From UQRS01 sp964481575 (GTDB taxonomy: Bacteria > Bacillota > Clostridia > Oscillospirales > Acutalibacteraceae): a DNA stretch of 19,942 nt. The translations under genes and the position numbers were made by a program. The DNA lies in the NCBI GenBank assembly GCA_964481575.1, contig CAYZTR010000039.1, forward strand, positions 1-19,942, written 5' to 3'. Of the stretch, positions 7,610 through 14,814 are shown one piece after another. Numbering within the stretch: position 1 is the first letter of the stretch; every line of letters begins with the position of its first letter. The notes under the pieces are model-generated. The model saw nothing but the letters and a program-made list of their open reading frames with translations. It ran no database searches and was not told the DNA's origin.

Positions 7610-9430
7610 TTATTCACAACAAAAGCAGTCCATATCATCGTAGTTCTCGTCGCAGCAGAAGTTGTCTACGGAATCGTAGCTTGTTGTATCGCAGCAAAAA
7701 TTGTTTGCAGTATTATAGGTCGAGTCGCAACAGGTGTTGTCAGCAGCATCGTCTGAACTGCAACAGAAGTTATTTACAGCATCGTAGCTTATTGTGTTAT
7801 CCTCCAAAGAAGAGGCGGTCGTGTAGCTGTTACTTGCAGGTACGGCGGGAAATGCCGCTGTTTCCTGTACCGCTGATTGGGAATTGAAAGCCGGATTGTC
7901 AGATGTTTTTGCTGTGTTTTCCGGCGAATCAGAGGCGCTTGTTACGGTAATGCTGCCGTAAATCATGCCCATCCAACAGCTGTAGGAAAAGGTACCGGTT
8001 TCCTCCGGGGTGAATTCAATAACGTTTTCCCCGGTTTGGAAGGTGTACTCTATGTCATATTTTTGAAGCAGGACTTTGTAATTGCAGCCGTTGATACTGC
8101 CTTCCGGTGCATCAATGATCCATTTAACCGGCAGTCCGACCTGTACTGTAATATCCGGATAATCTCCCGGTTGCAGTGTACTGCGGACAATTTGCACGCC
8201 ATCGGTCACTTCTGCAGTACCTTCGGTGATTTCAGTGGAACCGACAGCAGGAGACCCAATGGAAGCATACAGCAGGACTGCGCCACAAATGCAGGCTGAA
8301 AGCGCCACGCAGGCAACTCTTTGTACCTTCTTTTTATAGGGCAAGGCGGCGACCATACCCACCAGAGAAAGGGCAAGGACAATTGCCAGCAAATTGGTCC
8401 AGGTAAAAAATCCGGAAAGATTGCCACCCTGGGCCAGCATGGCAAGCCCCAGCACCACCACCAGTACCGCGCCTACTTCCGTAACTATGCGGGTAAACCG
8501 CCGCCCCAGCAACGACACCAACGAGCCAAAACCAAGCATCAACGGGACAGTACCCAGACTGAACAGCAACATGGAACATGCGCCGGTTATTGGGTTTCCG
8601 GAGGCCAGAGCGATGATCTGCATGGATTGCAGGGGGCCGCAGGGCATCAACCCGTTGAGCAGTCCCACCACCAGAGGACGGTTATTCCGGGCTTTGGCCC
8701 GGTTTACTTTACGGGTAAAAGCCTTGGGCATTCGGATATTGAACCGGCGTAAGGAGGGGAACAGGCCCAACATGTTTAGCCCCATAATTACCATGAAAAC
8801 CCCGGCTATTATTTTCAGAATGCCCTGCAACAATGTGGAAATTCCAGCGTCGGTTCCAGTGCTCAGCAGCATACCCGCCAGCCCCAGAAAAAAGCCAATG
8901 ACTGTGTAAGAAATAACCCGGCCTATATTATATAGCAAGGCCGGCCGTAAAGCAGTGACGCGGGAGGTTTGGCAGGTATCTCTATTCTCCGACGGCAGGC
9001 ATTGGGAAAGATTGATCCCTCCGCACATGGCAATACAATGCACTGAGGTAATCAGACCGATGACAAACAGCATACCGTACCCCATGGTACTGTCTGCAAG
9101 CTGGGAAGGCACCAGCAGATTTAAAATGCCAAAATGGGAAAGAAGCGCAAATAAGGAAAGAATCAACAGCAGAAATCCTGCTGTTTTTTGCAGGGAATAG
9201 GCCGGTTTTCCATTGGAAATCCTGTAGCCCAAATTTTCAATAACGGCAGTTATTGTTTGCAGGGAAACAGCAGACGGATGATAGACGATATCTGCTGTGC
9301 CGGCGCGATAGCTGACCTTTACATCCAGTACGCCCTTCGTTGCGGAAAGCCTCTGTTGGATCCTGTTTTGACAGTTAATGCAGGTCATACCGTCCAATAA
9401 CAGACGAATCGTTTTGGCTTCGGATTTCAC
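7610..9430 (-). CDS. HMA / SafE-DsbD-like membrane / cupredoxin fusion with Cys-Cys repeat tail
   Basis: A putative copper or other soft-metal handling membrane protein of 606 residues. I choose the GTG at 9430 because AGGAG lies 8 bases upstream; longer starts would place that site inside the gene. Domains in order: HMA metal-binding domain with GMTCINC (14-20); a SafE/UreH-like (DsbD_2) membrane core (about 83-390) with HCIAMCGG (131-138) and LMPCGP (261-266); an extracytoplasmic cupredoxin-like domain (about 410-497) with C449 and CWMGM (485-489) as candidate copper ligands; and a tail (about 548-606) with five CC motifs. Adjacent Cys, Met and His ligands point to Cu(I), but zinc or iron cannot be excluded. 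'Sulfite exporter' annotations of the core should not be taken literally. First gene of a three-gene operon with promoter and palindrome upstream. Confidence 0.85.
   Translation of the reverse strand: MKSEAKTIRLLLDGMTCINCQNRIQQRLSATKGVLDVKVSYRAGTADIVYHPSAVSLQTITAVIENLGYRISNGKPAYSLQKTAGFLLLILSLFALLSHFGILNLLVPSQLADSTMGYGMLFVIGLITSVHCIAMCGGINLSQCLPSENRDTCQTSRVTALRPALLYNIGRVISYTVIGFFLGLAGMLLSTGTDAGISTLLQGILKIIAGVFMVIMGLNMLGLFPSLRRFNIRMPKAFTRKVNRAKARNNRPLVVGLLNGLMPCGPLQSMQIIALASGNPITGACSMLLFSLGTVPLMLGFGSLVSLLGRRFTRIVTEVGAVLVVVLGLAMLAQGGNLSGFFTWTNLLAIVLALSLVGMVAALPYKKKVQRVACVALSACICGAVLLYASIGSPAVGSTEITEGTAEVTDGVQIVRSTLQPGDYPDITVQVGLPVKWIIDAPEGSINGCNYKVLLQKYDIEYTFQTGENVIEFTPEETGTFSYSCWMGMIYGSITVTSASDSPENTAKTSDNPAFNSQSAVQETAAFPAVPASNSYTTASSLEDNTISYDAVNNFCCSSDDAADNTCCDSTYNTANNFCCDTTSYDSVDNFCCDENYDDMDCFCCE
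7613..7795 (-). repeat. Tandem Cys-Cys repeats at the C-terminus of the fusion protein
   Basis: Five diverged units of about 11-13 codons each end in CC: Cys pairs at residues 556/557, 567/568, 579/580, 592/593 and 604/605, plus C602. Unit ends read NNFCC, DNTCC, NNFCC, DNFCC and DCFCC, with Asp, Ser, Thr and Tyr between them. Codons differ between units although the CC and Asp/Asn are kept, which suggests selection on the protein rather than recent DNA duplication. The protein ends one residue after the last CC. Confidence 0.85.
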
Positions 9431-9450
9431 ACGATCAGCTCCTATTGGCA

Positions 9451-9491
9451 ATAATAACCTATATAGTTAATAGGAATTCTAAGGTTATTAT
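9451..9491 (-). promoter_or_regulatory. Long inverted repeat overlapping the -10 of the metal operon, candidate operator
   Basis: Perfect 10-bp arms ATAATAACCT (9451-9460) and AGGTTATTAT (9482-9491) are separated by 21 bp, so their centres lie 31 bp apart, about three helical turns. The distal arm overlaps the -10 box, so binding would block transcription. A nested CCTAT/ATAGG repeat lies at 9458-9474. A metal-responsive repressor is plausible, but the sequence does not match a CopY or Fur box that I can recall. Confidence 0.5.
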
Positions 9492-9514
9492 ACGAAAACA
9501 GGATGTTTTGTCAA
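9487..9514 (-). promoter_or_regulatory. Sigma-A promoter for the metal operon
   Basis: On the minus strand TTGACA (plus 9509-9514) and TATAAT (plus 9487-9492), both exact consensus, 16 bp apart. About 57 bp before the GTG start. The divergent tcdA promoter begins about 90 bp away. Confidence 0.82.
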
Positions 9515-9601
9515 GGGTTCTGTCCCATTGTTTACAAAATATTTATAGCCGAATGCGATGCAAATGTGCGCTTTCTTTTTTTCTGAATTTGGAATTCTTC
9601 C

Positions 9602-9630
9602 TTGACAGGATTCGGTGACACATGTATAAT
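9602..9630 (+). promoter_or_regulatory. Sigma-A promoter for tcdA-ridA
   Basis: TTGACA at 9602-9607 and TATAAT at 9625-9630 with a 17-bp spacer, both exact. Transcription would start near 9637, leaving a leader of about 107 nt before the tcdA ATG. Confidence 0.82.
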
Positions 9631-9663
9631 ATCACATGAAACTGATAGGTGATATTTGAATTT

Positions 9664-9712
9664 CCTGCCCTTTGCAGGCCGCGCTTTGCGGCGAGCCCTG
9701 CACAACGGGCAG
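9664..9712 (+). promoter_or_regulatory. Structured 5' leader of tcdA
   Basis: Two adjacent small hairpins, CCTGC/GCAGG (9664-9668 with 9674-9678) and CCGC/GCGG (9679-9682 with 9688-9691), compete with a longer-range pairing CTGCCC/GGGCAG (9665-9670 with 9707-9712). I do not recognise a known riboswitch. Mutually exclusive pairings would permit control, but this is weak evidence alone. Confidence 0.3.
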
Positions 9713-9743
9713 ATTTGTGCAAGAAATAGTGAGTGAAAACAGT

Positions 9744-10529
9744 ATGCTGAATCAATTTTCCAGAACGGAATTACTGGTAGGAAAGGAAGCAATGGAGCGG
9801 CTGTCCGCTGCCCGTGTTGCTGTTTTTGGGATCGGCGGCGTCGGCGGCTATACGGTGGAGGCGCTGGTTCGTTCCGGTGTAGGAGCCATAGATCTCATTG
9901 ATGACGATAAAATTTGTCTGACTAATCTGAACCGCCAGATTTTCGCGACCCGTAAGACGGTGGGGCAATACAAGGTGGATATGGCTGCGCAGCGCATTGC
10001 AGAAATCAACCCGGATGTAAAAGTCAAGACGTATAAAACCTTTTATACGCCGGATACAGCTGCCCAGTTCGATTTTACCCAGTATGATTATATTGTGGAT
10101 GCCATTGATACCGTATCCGGCAAGCTGGCGCTGGTGATGCAGGCCAAGGCGGCCGGTACGCCCATCATCAGTTCCATGGGGGCTGGGAATAAAATGGATC
10201 CCACGGCTTTTCAGGTTGCGGATATTTATGACACGTCTGTCTGTCCCTTGGCCAGAGTGATGCGTTATGAGCTGAAGCGCCGGGGGGTTAAAAAGCTCAA
10301 GGTGGTTTATTCCCAGGAGCCGCCCATGACGCCCATTGACGATATGGCCATCAGTTGCCGTGCCCATTGTATCTGTCCTCCCGGCACGGCGCGAAAATGT
10401 ACCCAGCGGCGGCAGGTGCCGGGCAGCAATGCCTTTGTGCCGTCGGTGGTGGGCCTGATCATTGCCGGCGAAGTGGTGAAAGATCTGGCACAGAATATAA
10501 GGAAAGGTGATCCCGATGAAACAAATTGA
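9744..10529 (+). CDS. tcdA: tRNA threonylcarbamoyladenosine dehydratase (TcdA/YgdL, ThiF/E1-like)
   Basis: TcdA uses ATP to cyclise t6A37 of ANN-decoding tRNAs to ct6A. I take the ATG at 9744 (261 residues; E. coli TcdA is 268) because homology begins at the following LNQFSRTELLVG. The in-frame stretch upstream is leader sequence; the ribosome site is weak (GTGAG). The ThiF-type nucleotide-binding loop FGIGGVGG is at 28-35, with D53-D55 after the second strand, NRQIFA at 63-68 and DAID at 119-122. C167 sits in SVCPLARVMRYELK. A second cluster, C205, C209, C211 and C219, may hold a metal or be structural. The stop lies 14 bases inside ridA, so the two genes are coupled. Confidence 0.9.
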   Translation: MLNQFSRTELLVGKEAMERLSAARVAVFGIGGVGGYTVEALVRSGVGAIDLIDDDKICLTNLNRQIFATRKTVGQYKVDMAAQRIAEINPDVKVKTYKTFYTPDTAAQFDFTQYDYIVDAIDTVSGKLALVMQAKAAGTPIISSMGAGNKMDPTAFQVADIYDTSVCPLARVMRYELKRRGVKKLKVVYSQEPPMTPIDDMAISCRAHCICPPGTARKCTQRRQVPGSNAFVPSVVGLIIAGEVVKDLAQNIRKGDPDETN

Positions 10530-10893
10530 AACGAAACAAGCCCCTGCGGCCATTGGCCCCTATTCTCAGGCCATTGCGGTCGGTGATTTCATTTACACCT
10601 CCGGTCAGATTCCCCTGGTGCCGGAGACCGGCGTTCTGCGGGAAGGGGACATTGTCCAACAGACCCAGCAGGCCATCCAAAATCTTTCGGCAGTTCTGGA
10701 GGCTGCCGGTAGCAGCCTTTCCAATGTTGTGAAAACTACCTGCTTTTTACAGCATATGGGGGATTTTGCTGCGTTTAACGCTGTATATGAAGGATACTTT
10801 TCCGGCAAACCGGCCAGAAGCTGCGTGGAAGTTTCCGCTTTGCCCAAAGGGGCGTTGGTGGAGATTGAAGCGGTAGCAATTCGGAATGCCTGA
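10516..10893 (+). CDS. ridA: RidA family 2-iminobutanoate/2-iminopropanoate deaminase
   Basis: RidA hydrolyses reactive enamine/imine intermediates released by PLP enzymes such as threonine dehydratase, preventing damage to other PLP enzymes in the cytoplasm. It is a 125-residue single-domain protein of standard length. Landmarks are GPYSQA (14-19), SGQIPL (29-34), the catalytic-site Arg101 in ARSCVEVSALPKGALVEIE (100-118) and the C-terminal EAVA strand. The ATG at 10516 follows AGGTGA by 5 bases; a GTG at 10507 lies inside that site and is rejected. It overlaps tcdA by 14 bp, so both are made from one mRNA that ends at 10957-11003. Confidence 0.95.
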   Translation: MKQIETKQAPAAIGPYSQAIAVGDFIYTSGQIPLVPETGVLREGDIVQQTQQAIQNLSAVLEAAGSSLSNVVKTTCFLQHMGDFAAFNAVYEGYFSGKPARSCVEVSALPKGALVEIEAVAIRNA

Positions 10894-10956
10894 ACCGTCT
10901 GCTTTTTTTATGGGAAACACATAACTGCTAGCAGATGATTTTTGATATGCGTTTAT

Positions 10957-11003
10957 AAAAGCTCCTCTGATCGGATTGCTTTCCGGTCAGAGGAGCTTTT
11001 TTT
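10957..11003. terminator. Bidirectional terminator after ridA and the histidine kinase gene
   Basis: Perfect 14-bp stem AAAAGCTCCTCTGA (10957-10970) with TCAGAGGAGCTTTT (10987-11000), followed by further T residues on the plus strand. It lies between convergent genes; the T-run is longer in the plus direction, but four T residues also end the minus-strand stem. Confidence 0.9.
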
Positions 11004-11035
11004 CATCGAAGGCGGTGTTATATGGGATTTATAGT

Positions 11036-12373
11036 TTATTGCTGATCAGGCAGCAGGGGAAAGGTTACGGTTACGGTGGTGCCGATATTTTCCTTGCTTT
11101 CCAGCTGCACAGTGCCATTCAAAAAGGCAACCCCGTGTTTTACGATAGAAAGACCCAGTCCAGTTCCGCCCACTGCTTTGGAATGGCTTTTATCCACCCG
11201 GTAAAACCGTTCAAAAACACGGTCCAGCTGATCAGCGGGAATTCCCACGCCGTTATCGGAGACTACCAGCTTTGCGTTGCCGTTTTCCGATTCCAACAAA
11301 ACATGCACGCTACCGCCGTTGGGAGTGTATTTGATGGCATTATCCATTAGATTATAAATAATTTCTTCTGCAATGGCAGGAATGCCGGATACAGAACAGC
11401 GAACCGTATCGGTCTCCAGAGATACGCCGTTTTGTTTGGCTACCTGCCGCAGCGTGCGTTCCACCTTCTGCACCAAAGCTGACAGTTCTACCGGCTCCTT
11501 TTGGGGAAGAAGGTCTCCCTCCTCCAGCTGGGACAGCTTTAAAATATCCCCAACCAGTGCGATGAGCCGCTGGGATTCCCGGTAAATGTTACCGGCGAAG
11601 TGTGCTGTATCCTCCGGCTTTATCAGTCCCTGCGCCATGATTTCGGCAGTGCCGGATATGGCGGTCAGAGGGGTCTTTAATTCGTGGGTCACATTGGCAG
11701 TAAACTCTCGGCGAAAGGTGTCTCTGGCCTCCATCTCCTGGGCCAGCTGCCGGTTTTGTTCACTGATGCGGGTCAGGAAGGGCGCCAGCTCCGGATAGGT
11801 TTTAGCCAGCTCCGGGTGCTCCAGATCAATTTCATTTAAGGGTTTTACAATGCGGCGGGAGGCCTGATAAGCCAGAAAGGCCGACAGTGCCAGTGCCAGT
11901 GCTGTAATAACCAGGGCAGGCCAAAGCATGGACAGTAGCAGGGAAAGGATGGTATACCGGGTTTCAGAAACCCGCAGAACCGTGGAGTCCTGTAGCAACA
12001 GGGCGTAGTTCACCGTCTTTTCCGATAGGGTCGTGGAGTAGCGGGTAGAGGAGCCGCTGCCGTTTTGGCGGGCGGCTATAATTTCTTCCCGGTCTGCATG
12101 GTTCTCCATGGCAGCTGGGTCGGCAGAGGAATCAAACAGGACGGTGCCGTCCTGGCCCACCCAGGTAATCCGCATGGTGCCGGTGGAAAGCTGCTCCAGA
12201 TAATTCTGCCCGTCCCTCTCCACTCCGATGGCCATATAAGCCGCTTCCTCTTGCAAGGTGGCGATCGCATGGGAATCAAAGTAAGCATACAGGATTGTCA
12301 TGATCAAGCCCAGACAAAGCAACAGGGTAACCACTGCCACTGTAAAGCTGGAGCGGAAAATCCGTTTTGTCAT
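11036..12373 (-). CDS. phoR: PhoR-type sensor histidine kinase
   Basis: Membrane kinase that would sense phosphate status with PstSCAB-PhoU and phosphorylate the upstream-encoded regulator. Layout of 445 residues: TM1 (about 11-31), an extracytoplasmic region of about 110 residues, TM2 (about 144-168), a short linker, HisKA with H230 in FTANVTHELKTPL, then the ATPase domain with N box (N341, N345), G1 DNGVGIP (373-379) and G2 GGTGLGLS (402-409). Only about 50 residues separate TM2 from HisKA, so no PAS domain like that of many PhoR proteins is evident. The ATG overlaps the regulator stop (ATGA), and GGAGG lies 7-8 bases upstream. The phosphate role is inferred from the adjacent pst-phoU operon and the shared repeats. 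Confidence 0.88.
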   Translation of the reverse strand: MTKRIFRSSFTVAVVTLLLCLGLIMTILYAYFDSHAIATLQEEAAYMAIGVERDGQNYLEQLSTGTMRITWVGQDGTVLFDSSADPAAMENHADREEIIAARQNGSGSSTRYSTTLSEKTVNYALLLQDSTVLRVSETRYTILSLLLSMLWPALVITALALALSAFLAYQASRRIVKPLNEIDLEHPELAKTYPELAPFLTRISEQNRQLAQEMEARDTFRREFTANVTHELKTPLTAISGTAEIMAQGLIKPEDTAHFAGNIYRESQRLIALVGDILKLSQLEEGDLLPQKEPVELSALVQKVERTLRQVAKQNGVSLETDTVRCSVSGIPAIAEEIIYNLMDNAIKYTPNGGSVHVLLESENGNAKLVVSDNGVGIPADQLDRVFERFYRVDKSHSKAVGGTGLGLSIVKHGVAFLNGTVQLESKENIGTTVTVTFPLLPDQQ

Positions 12374-13047
12374 TGTTTTTCCTCCGTGGCGCGGTATCCA
12401 ATGCCCCGTACCGTTTCAATATACTTTCCGGCAACGCCCAATTTCTGCCGCAGGGTGCGGATATGTACGTCTACCGTCCGGCTTTCGCCGTTAAACACAT
12501 AGCCCCAGATTTCATCCAGCAGCTGTTCCCGTGTAAAGACTCGGCCCAGATTTTGCAGCAACAGGGCCAGCAGCTGAAATTCTTTGCGGGTCAGTGTGAC
12601 GGAATTGCCGTCTACCAGTACCCGATGGGAGTCCAGACAAAGGGTGAGACAGCCAACACCGAATTCCTGCTGATGGTTTTGGTTGCTGGTGCGCCGCAAC
12701 AGAGCCTTGACCCGGGACATGAGTTCCATCATGCCAAAAGGCTTGGAGATATAGTCGTCGGCTCCGGCATCCAGACCGGTGACCTTGTCATATTCGGTAT
12801 TTTTAGCCGTCAGGAGGATGACCGGCAGGGTGCGGGTAGACGCTTTGCTGCGGAGCTTCCGTAGCACCGAAAGCCCATCCTCCTCCGGAAGCATGATATC
12901 CAGAATCAGCAGCTCTGGGATAACAGTCTGCATGGCAGTCCACATGGCGGAAGGGGTGGAAAATCCGATAATCTCCAGGCCGGAGGTTTGCAAAGAATAG
13001 CAAACCAGCTCCCGGATGCTGTCATCATCTTCCAAAATATAAATCAT
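12370..13047 (-). CDS. phoP: PhoP/PhoB-type response regulator (OmpR family)
   Basis: DNA-binding regulator of 225 residues. The receiver domain (1-112) has the acid pocket E6-D7-D8, phospho-acceptor D50 in LILDIMLPEEDG, T80 and K102 in SKPF. The winged helix (about 130-222) has LTRKEFQLLALLL, the recognition region SRTVDVHIRTLRQKLG and the wing IETVRGIGYR. GGAGG lies 7 bases before the ATG at 13047. It is co-transcribed with the kinase (ATGA overlap) from its own promoter (13080-13108), 328 bp after phoU and beyond a terminator. Upstream repeats matching those before pstS suggest that it regulates itself and pst. Family assignment is firm; the phoP name rests on context. Confidence 0.9.
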   Translation of the reverse strand: MIYILEDDDSIRELVCYSLQTSGLEIIGFSTPSAMWTAMQTVIPELLILDIMLPEEDGLSVLRKLRSKASTRTLPVILLTAKNTEYDKVTGLDAGADDYISKPFGMMELMSRVKALLRRTSNQNHQQEFGVGCLTLCLDSHRVLVDGNSVTLTRKEFQLLALLLQNLGRVFTREQLLDEIWGYVFNGESRTVDVHIRTLRQKLGVAGKYIETVRGIGYRATEEKQ

Positions 13048-13079
13048 GGAAATCCCTCCAATTTTACTATGCTATAAGC

Positions 13080-13108
13080 AGTATACTATGATTTTACAAA
13101 AACTGCAA
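13080..13108 (-). promoter_or_regulatory. Promoter for the phoP-phoR pair
   Basis: On the minus strand TTGCAG (plus 13103-13108) and TATACT (plus 13080-13085), 17 bp apart, 32 bp before the ATG. The -35 is less than perfect (TTGCAG against TTGACA), which fits basal plus activated expression. Confidence 0.65.
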
Positions 13109-13185
13109 GAGGGGCGCGTTGCCCGTAAATTCTCCTGTCCAAGTTATAGTTTTGCAAATTCCGGTAAAATCCGTCACCGGTGTTT

Positions 13186-13203
13186 TGTTAAATCCTTGTA
13201 AAA
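13186..13203 (-). promoter_or_regulatory. PhoP-box-like direct repeats upstream of phoP
   Basis: On the minus strand TTTTACA (plus 13197-13203) and TTTAACA (plus 13186-13192) are direct repeats exactly 11 bp apart, one helical turn, as expected for an OmpR-family dimer. A further GGTAAAA-type copy lies at plus 13163-13169. B. subtilis PhoP boxes are TTAACA-like direct repeats with similar 11-bp phasing. They lie about 55-120 bp upstream of the -35, further than is usual for direct activation. Confidence 0.5.
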
Positions 13204-13333
13204 TGATTGAAAAATACCGGGCGGTAAGCCATGTGGAGTTTGTAGGTATAGGTTCGGCTATGTTAATTTTCGGTGTTAAAGGGTTGCTGTGCTGCTTTGC
13301 GTTGGAGAATCTTTGCGGGGTCACCGGTCCATT

Positions 13334-13371
13334 AAAAAAACAGCTGCCTTCTGCAGGAAAGCAGCTGTTTT
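13334..13371 (-). terminator. Rho-independent terminator of the pst-phoU operon
   Basis: Read on the minus strand, stem AAAACAGCTGC/GCAGCTGTTTT (plus 13361-13371 and 13337-13347) runs into seven T residues, starting 5 bases after the phoU stop. It separates phoU from the phoP-phoR transcript. Confidence 0.9.
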
Positions 13372-13375
13372 ACCT

Positions 13376-14059
13376 TTACTTTTCGTGATCTTCTGTTTCT
13401 TCGATGGATTCCACTGTTTCGTCGGGATGATGGCCGGTTTGGCTGTAAATGACCCACTCGGCCACGTTAACTGCATGGTCTCCGATCCGCTCATAGTATT
13501 TGGCGATCATCAACAGATCCAGACAGGCCTCGCTCTGGTCGCTTTTTTCCCGGAGCAAAGCAATGAGGTCGGTTTTGATTTCCGCAAAGATGGCGTCTAC
13601 CGTATCATCGGCAGCGATGACCTTCTGGGCCAGATGCAGATCCTGCCGGACAAAAGAGTCGGTGGCATCGGCCACCATCCAGATGACTGCGTCGGCCATC
13701 TTACGCAGCGGAATTTGTTTGCTTAGGGGATTGCCGGCTACAAAGCGGGAGATATCCGAAATATCTGCCGCCTGATCGCCGATGCGCTCCATGTCGGAGA
13801 TCATTTTCAATGCTGCCGATACCAGCCGAAGATCGCTGGCCACCGGCTGCTGCCGCAGCAGGATGTCGAAGCAAAGGGTTTCAATTTGACGCTCGGTGTC
13901 GTCAATTTGCTGTTCCTGCTTGTGAGCTACCTTTTGTAGGATTGTATCCTCCGAAAACAGGGTTTCGGTGGCAGTGCGGATTGCCTTTTCGCAGAGGGAA
14001 CCCATTTCTGACAGCTCCCAGTGCAGGTTTTCCAATTGCATATTCAGTTTTGCACGCAT
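13376..14059 (-). CDS. phoU: Phosphate transport regulator PhoU
   Basis: Cytoplasmic protein that links PstSCAB activity to the sensor kinase and keeps it off when phosphate is plentiful. The 227 residues form two similar three-helix halves. Each carries the metal-binding E/DxxxD-type motif, ISDMERIGDQAADIS in the first half and AKYYERIGDHAVNVA in the second. The C-terminus is a short acidic tail. Its ATG overlaps the pstB stop as TAATG, so translation is coupled; the operon terminator follows directly. Confidence 0.95.
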   Translation of the reverse strand: MRAKLNMQLENLHWELSEMGSLCEKAIRTATETLFSEDTILQKVAHKQEQQIDDTERQIETLCFDILLRQQPVASDLRLVSAALKMISDMERIGDQAADISDISRFVAGNPLSKQIPLRKMADAVIWMVADATDSFVRQDLHLAQKVIAADDTVDAIFAEIKTDLIALLREKSDQSEACLDLLMIAKYYERIGDHAVNVAEWVIYSQTGHHPDETVESIEETEDHEK

Positions 14060-14808
14060 TATCCAAACCTCCCGCTGATATAATCTTCGGTACGCTTATC
14101 TTTCGGATCAGAAAAGATCTGACTGGTGTCACCGAATTCCACTATATCTCCCAACAGGAAGAAAGCCGTTTTGTCTGAGATACGAGCCGCCTGCTGCATA
14201 TTATGAGTCACCATGATAATGGTAAAGTCCTTTTTCAGCTCCAGGGCCAGATCCTCAATTTTGGAGGTGGAAATGGGATCCAGGGCAGAGGTAGGTTCAT
14301 CCATCAGCAACACTTCGGGCTTGACAGCCAGAGCCCGGGCGATACAAAGCCGCTGTTGCTGTCCGCCGGACATGCCCAGCGCACTCTTTTTCAGCCGATC
14401 CTTAACTTCGTCCCAAATGGCTGCCTGCCGCAGAGATTCCTCTACAATCTGATCCAGTTGGGCTTTTCCGTGGACACCGTGGGTGCGGGGGCCGTAGGCG
14501 ATGTTGTCATAGATGCTCATAGAGAAGGGGTTGGGTTTCTGGAATACCATACCCACGCGACGGCGCAGCTCCATGGGGTTCATGCCGTCGTAAATGTCGG
14601 CTCCGTCCAGCTTCACCGCGCCGGTGATCCGGCAGCCTTCCACCAGATCATTCATCCGGTTTAGAGTTTTCAGCAAAGTGGACTTGCCGCAGCCGGAGGG
14701 CCCGATGAAGGCGGTGATGTTTCCTGTGGGAAGCCCCAGATTGATGTTTTTCAGCGCCTGAAAATCGCCGTAAAATAAATCCAGTTGTTCAATTGAGAAT
14801 TTATCCAT
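14059..14808 (-). CDS. pstB: Phosphate ABC transporter ATP-binding protein
   Basis: The ATPase that drives phosphate uptake through PstA/PstC at the inner face of the membrane. Its 249 residues are the standard PstB length. Visible are Walker A GPSGCGKST (36-44), a Q-loop at VGMVFQKPNPF (85-95), signature MSGGQQQRL (146-154; most homologues have LSGGQ), Walker B VLLMDE (166-171) with the D-loop SALD, and switch H202. The PstB-specific stretch FQKPNPFSMSIYDNIAYGPR (89-108) separates it from other ABC ATPases. AGGAG sits 9 bases before the ATG. There is a 6-base gap after pstA. Confidence 0.97.
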   Translation of the reverse strand: MDKFSIEQLDLFYGDFQALKNINLGLPTGNITAFIGPSGCGKSTLLKTLNRMNDLVEGCRITGAVKLDGADIYDGMNPMELRRRVGMVFQKPNPFSMSIYDNIAYGPRTHGVHGKAQLDQIVEESLRQAAIWDEVKDRLKKSALGMSGGQQQRLCIARALAVKPEVLLMDEPTSALDPISTSKIEDLALELKKDFTIIMVTHNMQQAARISDKTAFFLLGDIVEFGDTSQIFSDPKDKRTEDYISGRFG

Positions 14809-14814
14809 AAATGA

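Noticed and set aside
7613..7795. CC-tail coding repeats as a CRISPR array or minisatellite
   Set aside because: Units vary in length (33-39 bp) and sequence, have no unique spacers and stay in frame, so this is a protein repeat.
7610..9430. Literal function as a sulfite exporter, as the TauE/SafE name implies
   Set aside because: The core has HCIAMCGG and MPCGP pairs of the UreH/DsbD_2 type and is flanked by HMA and cupredoxin domains, all pointing to metal or redox work.
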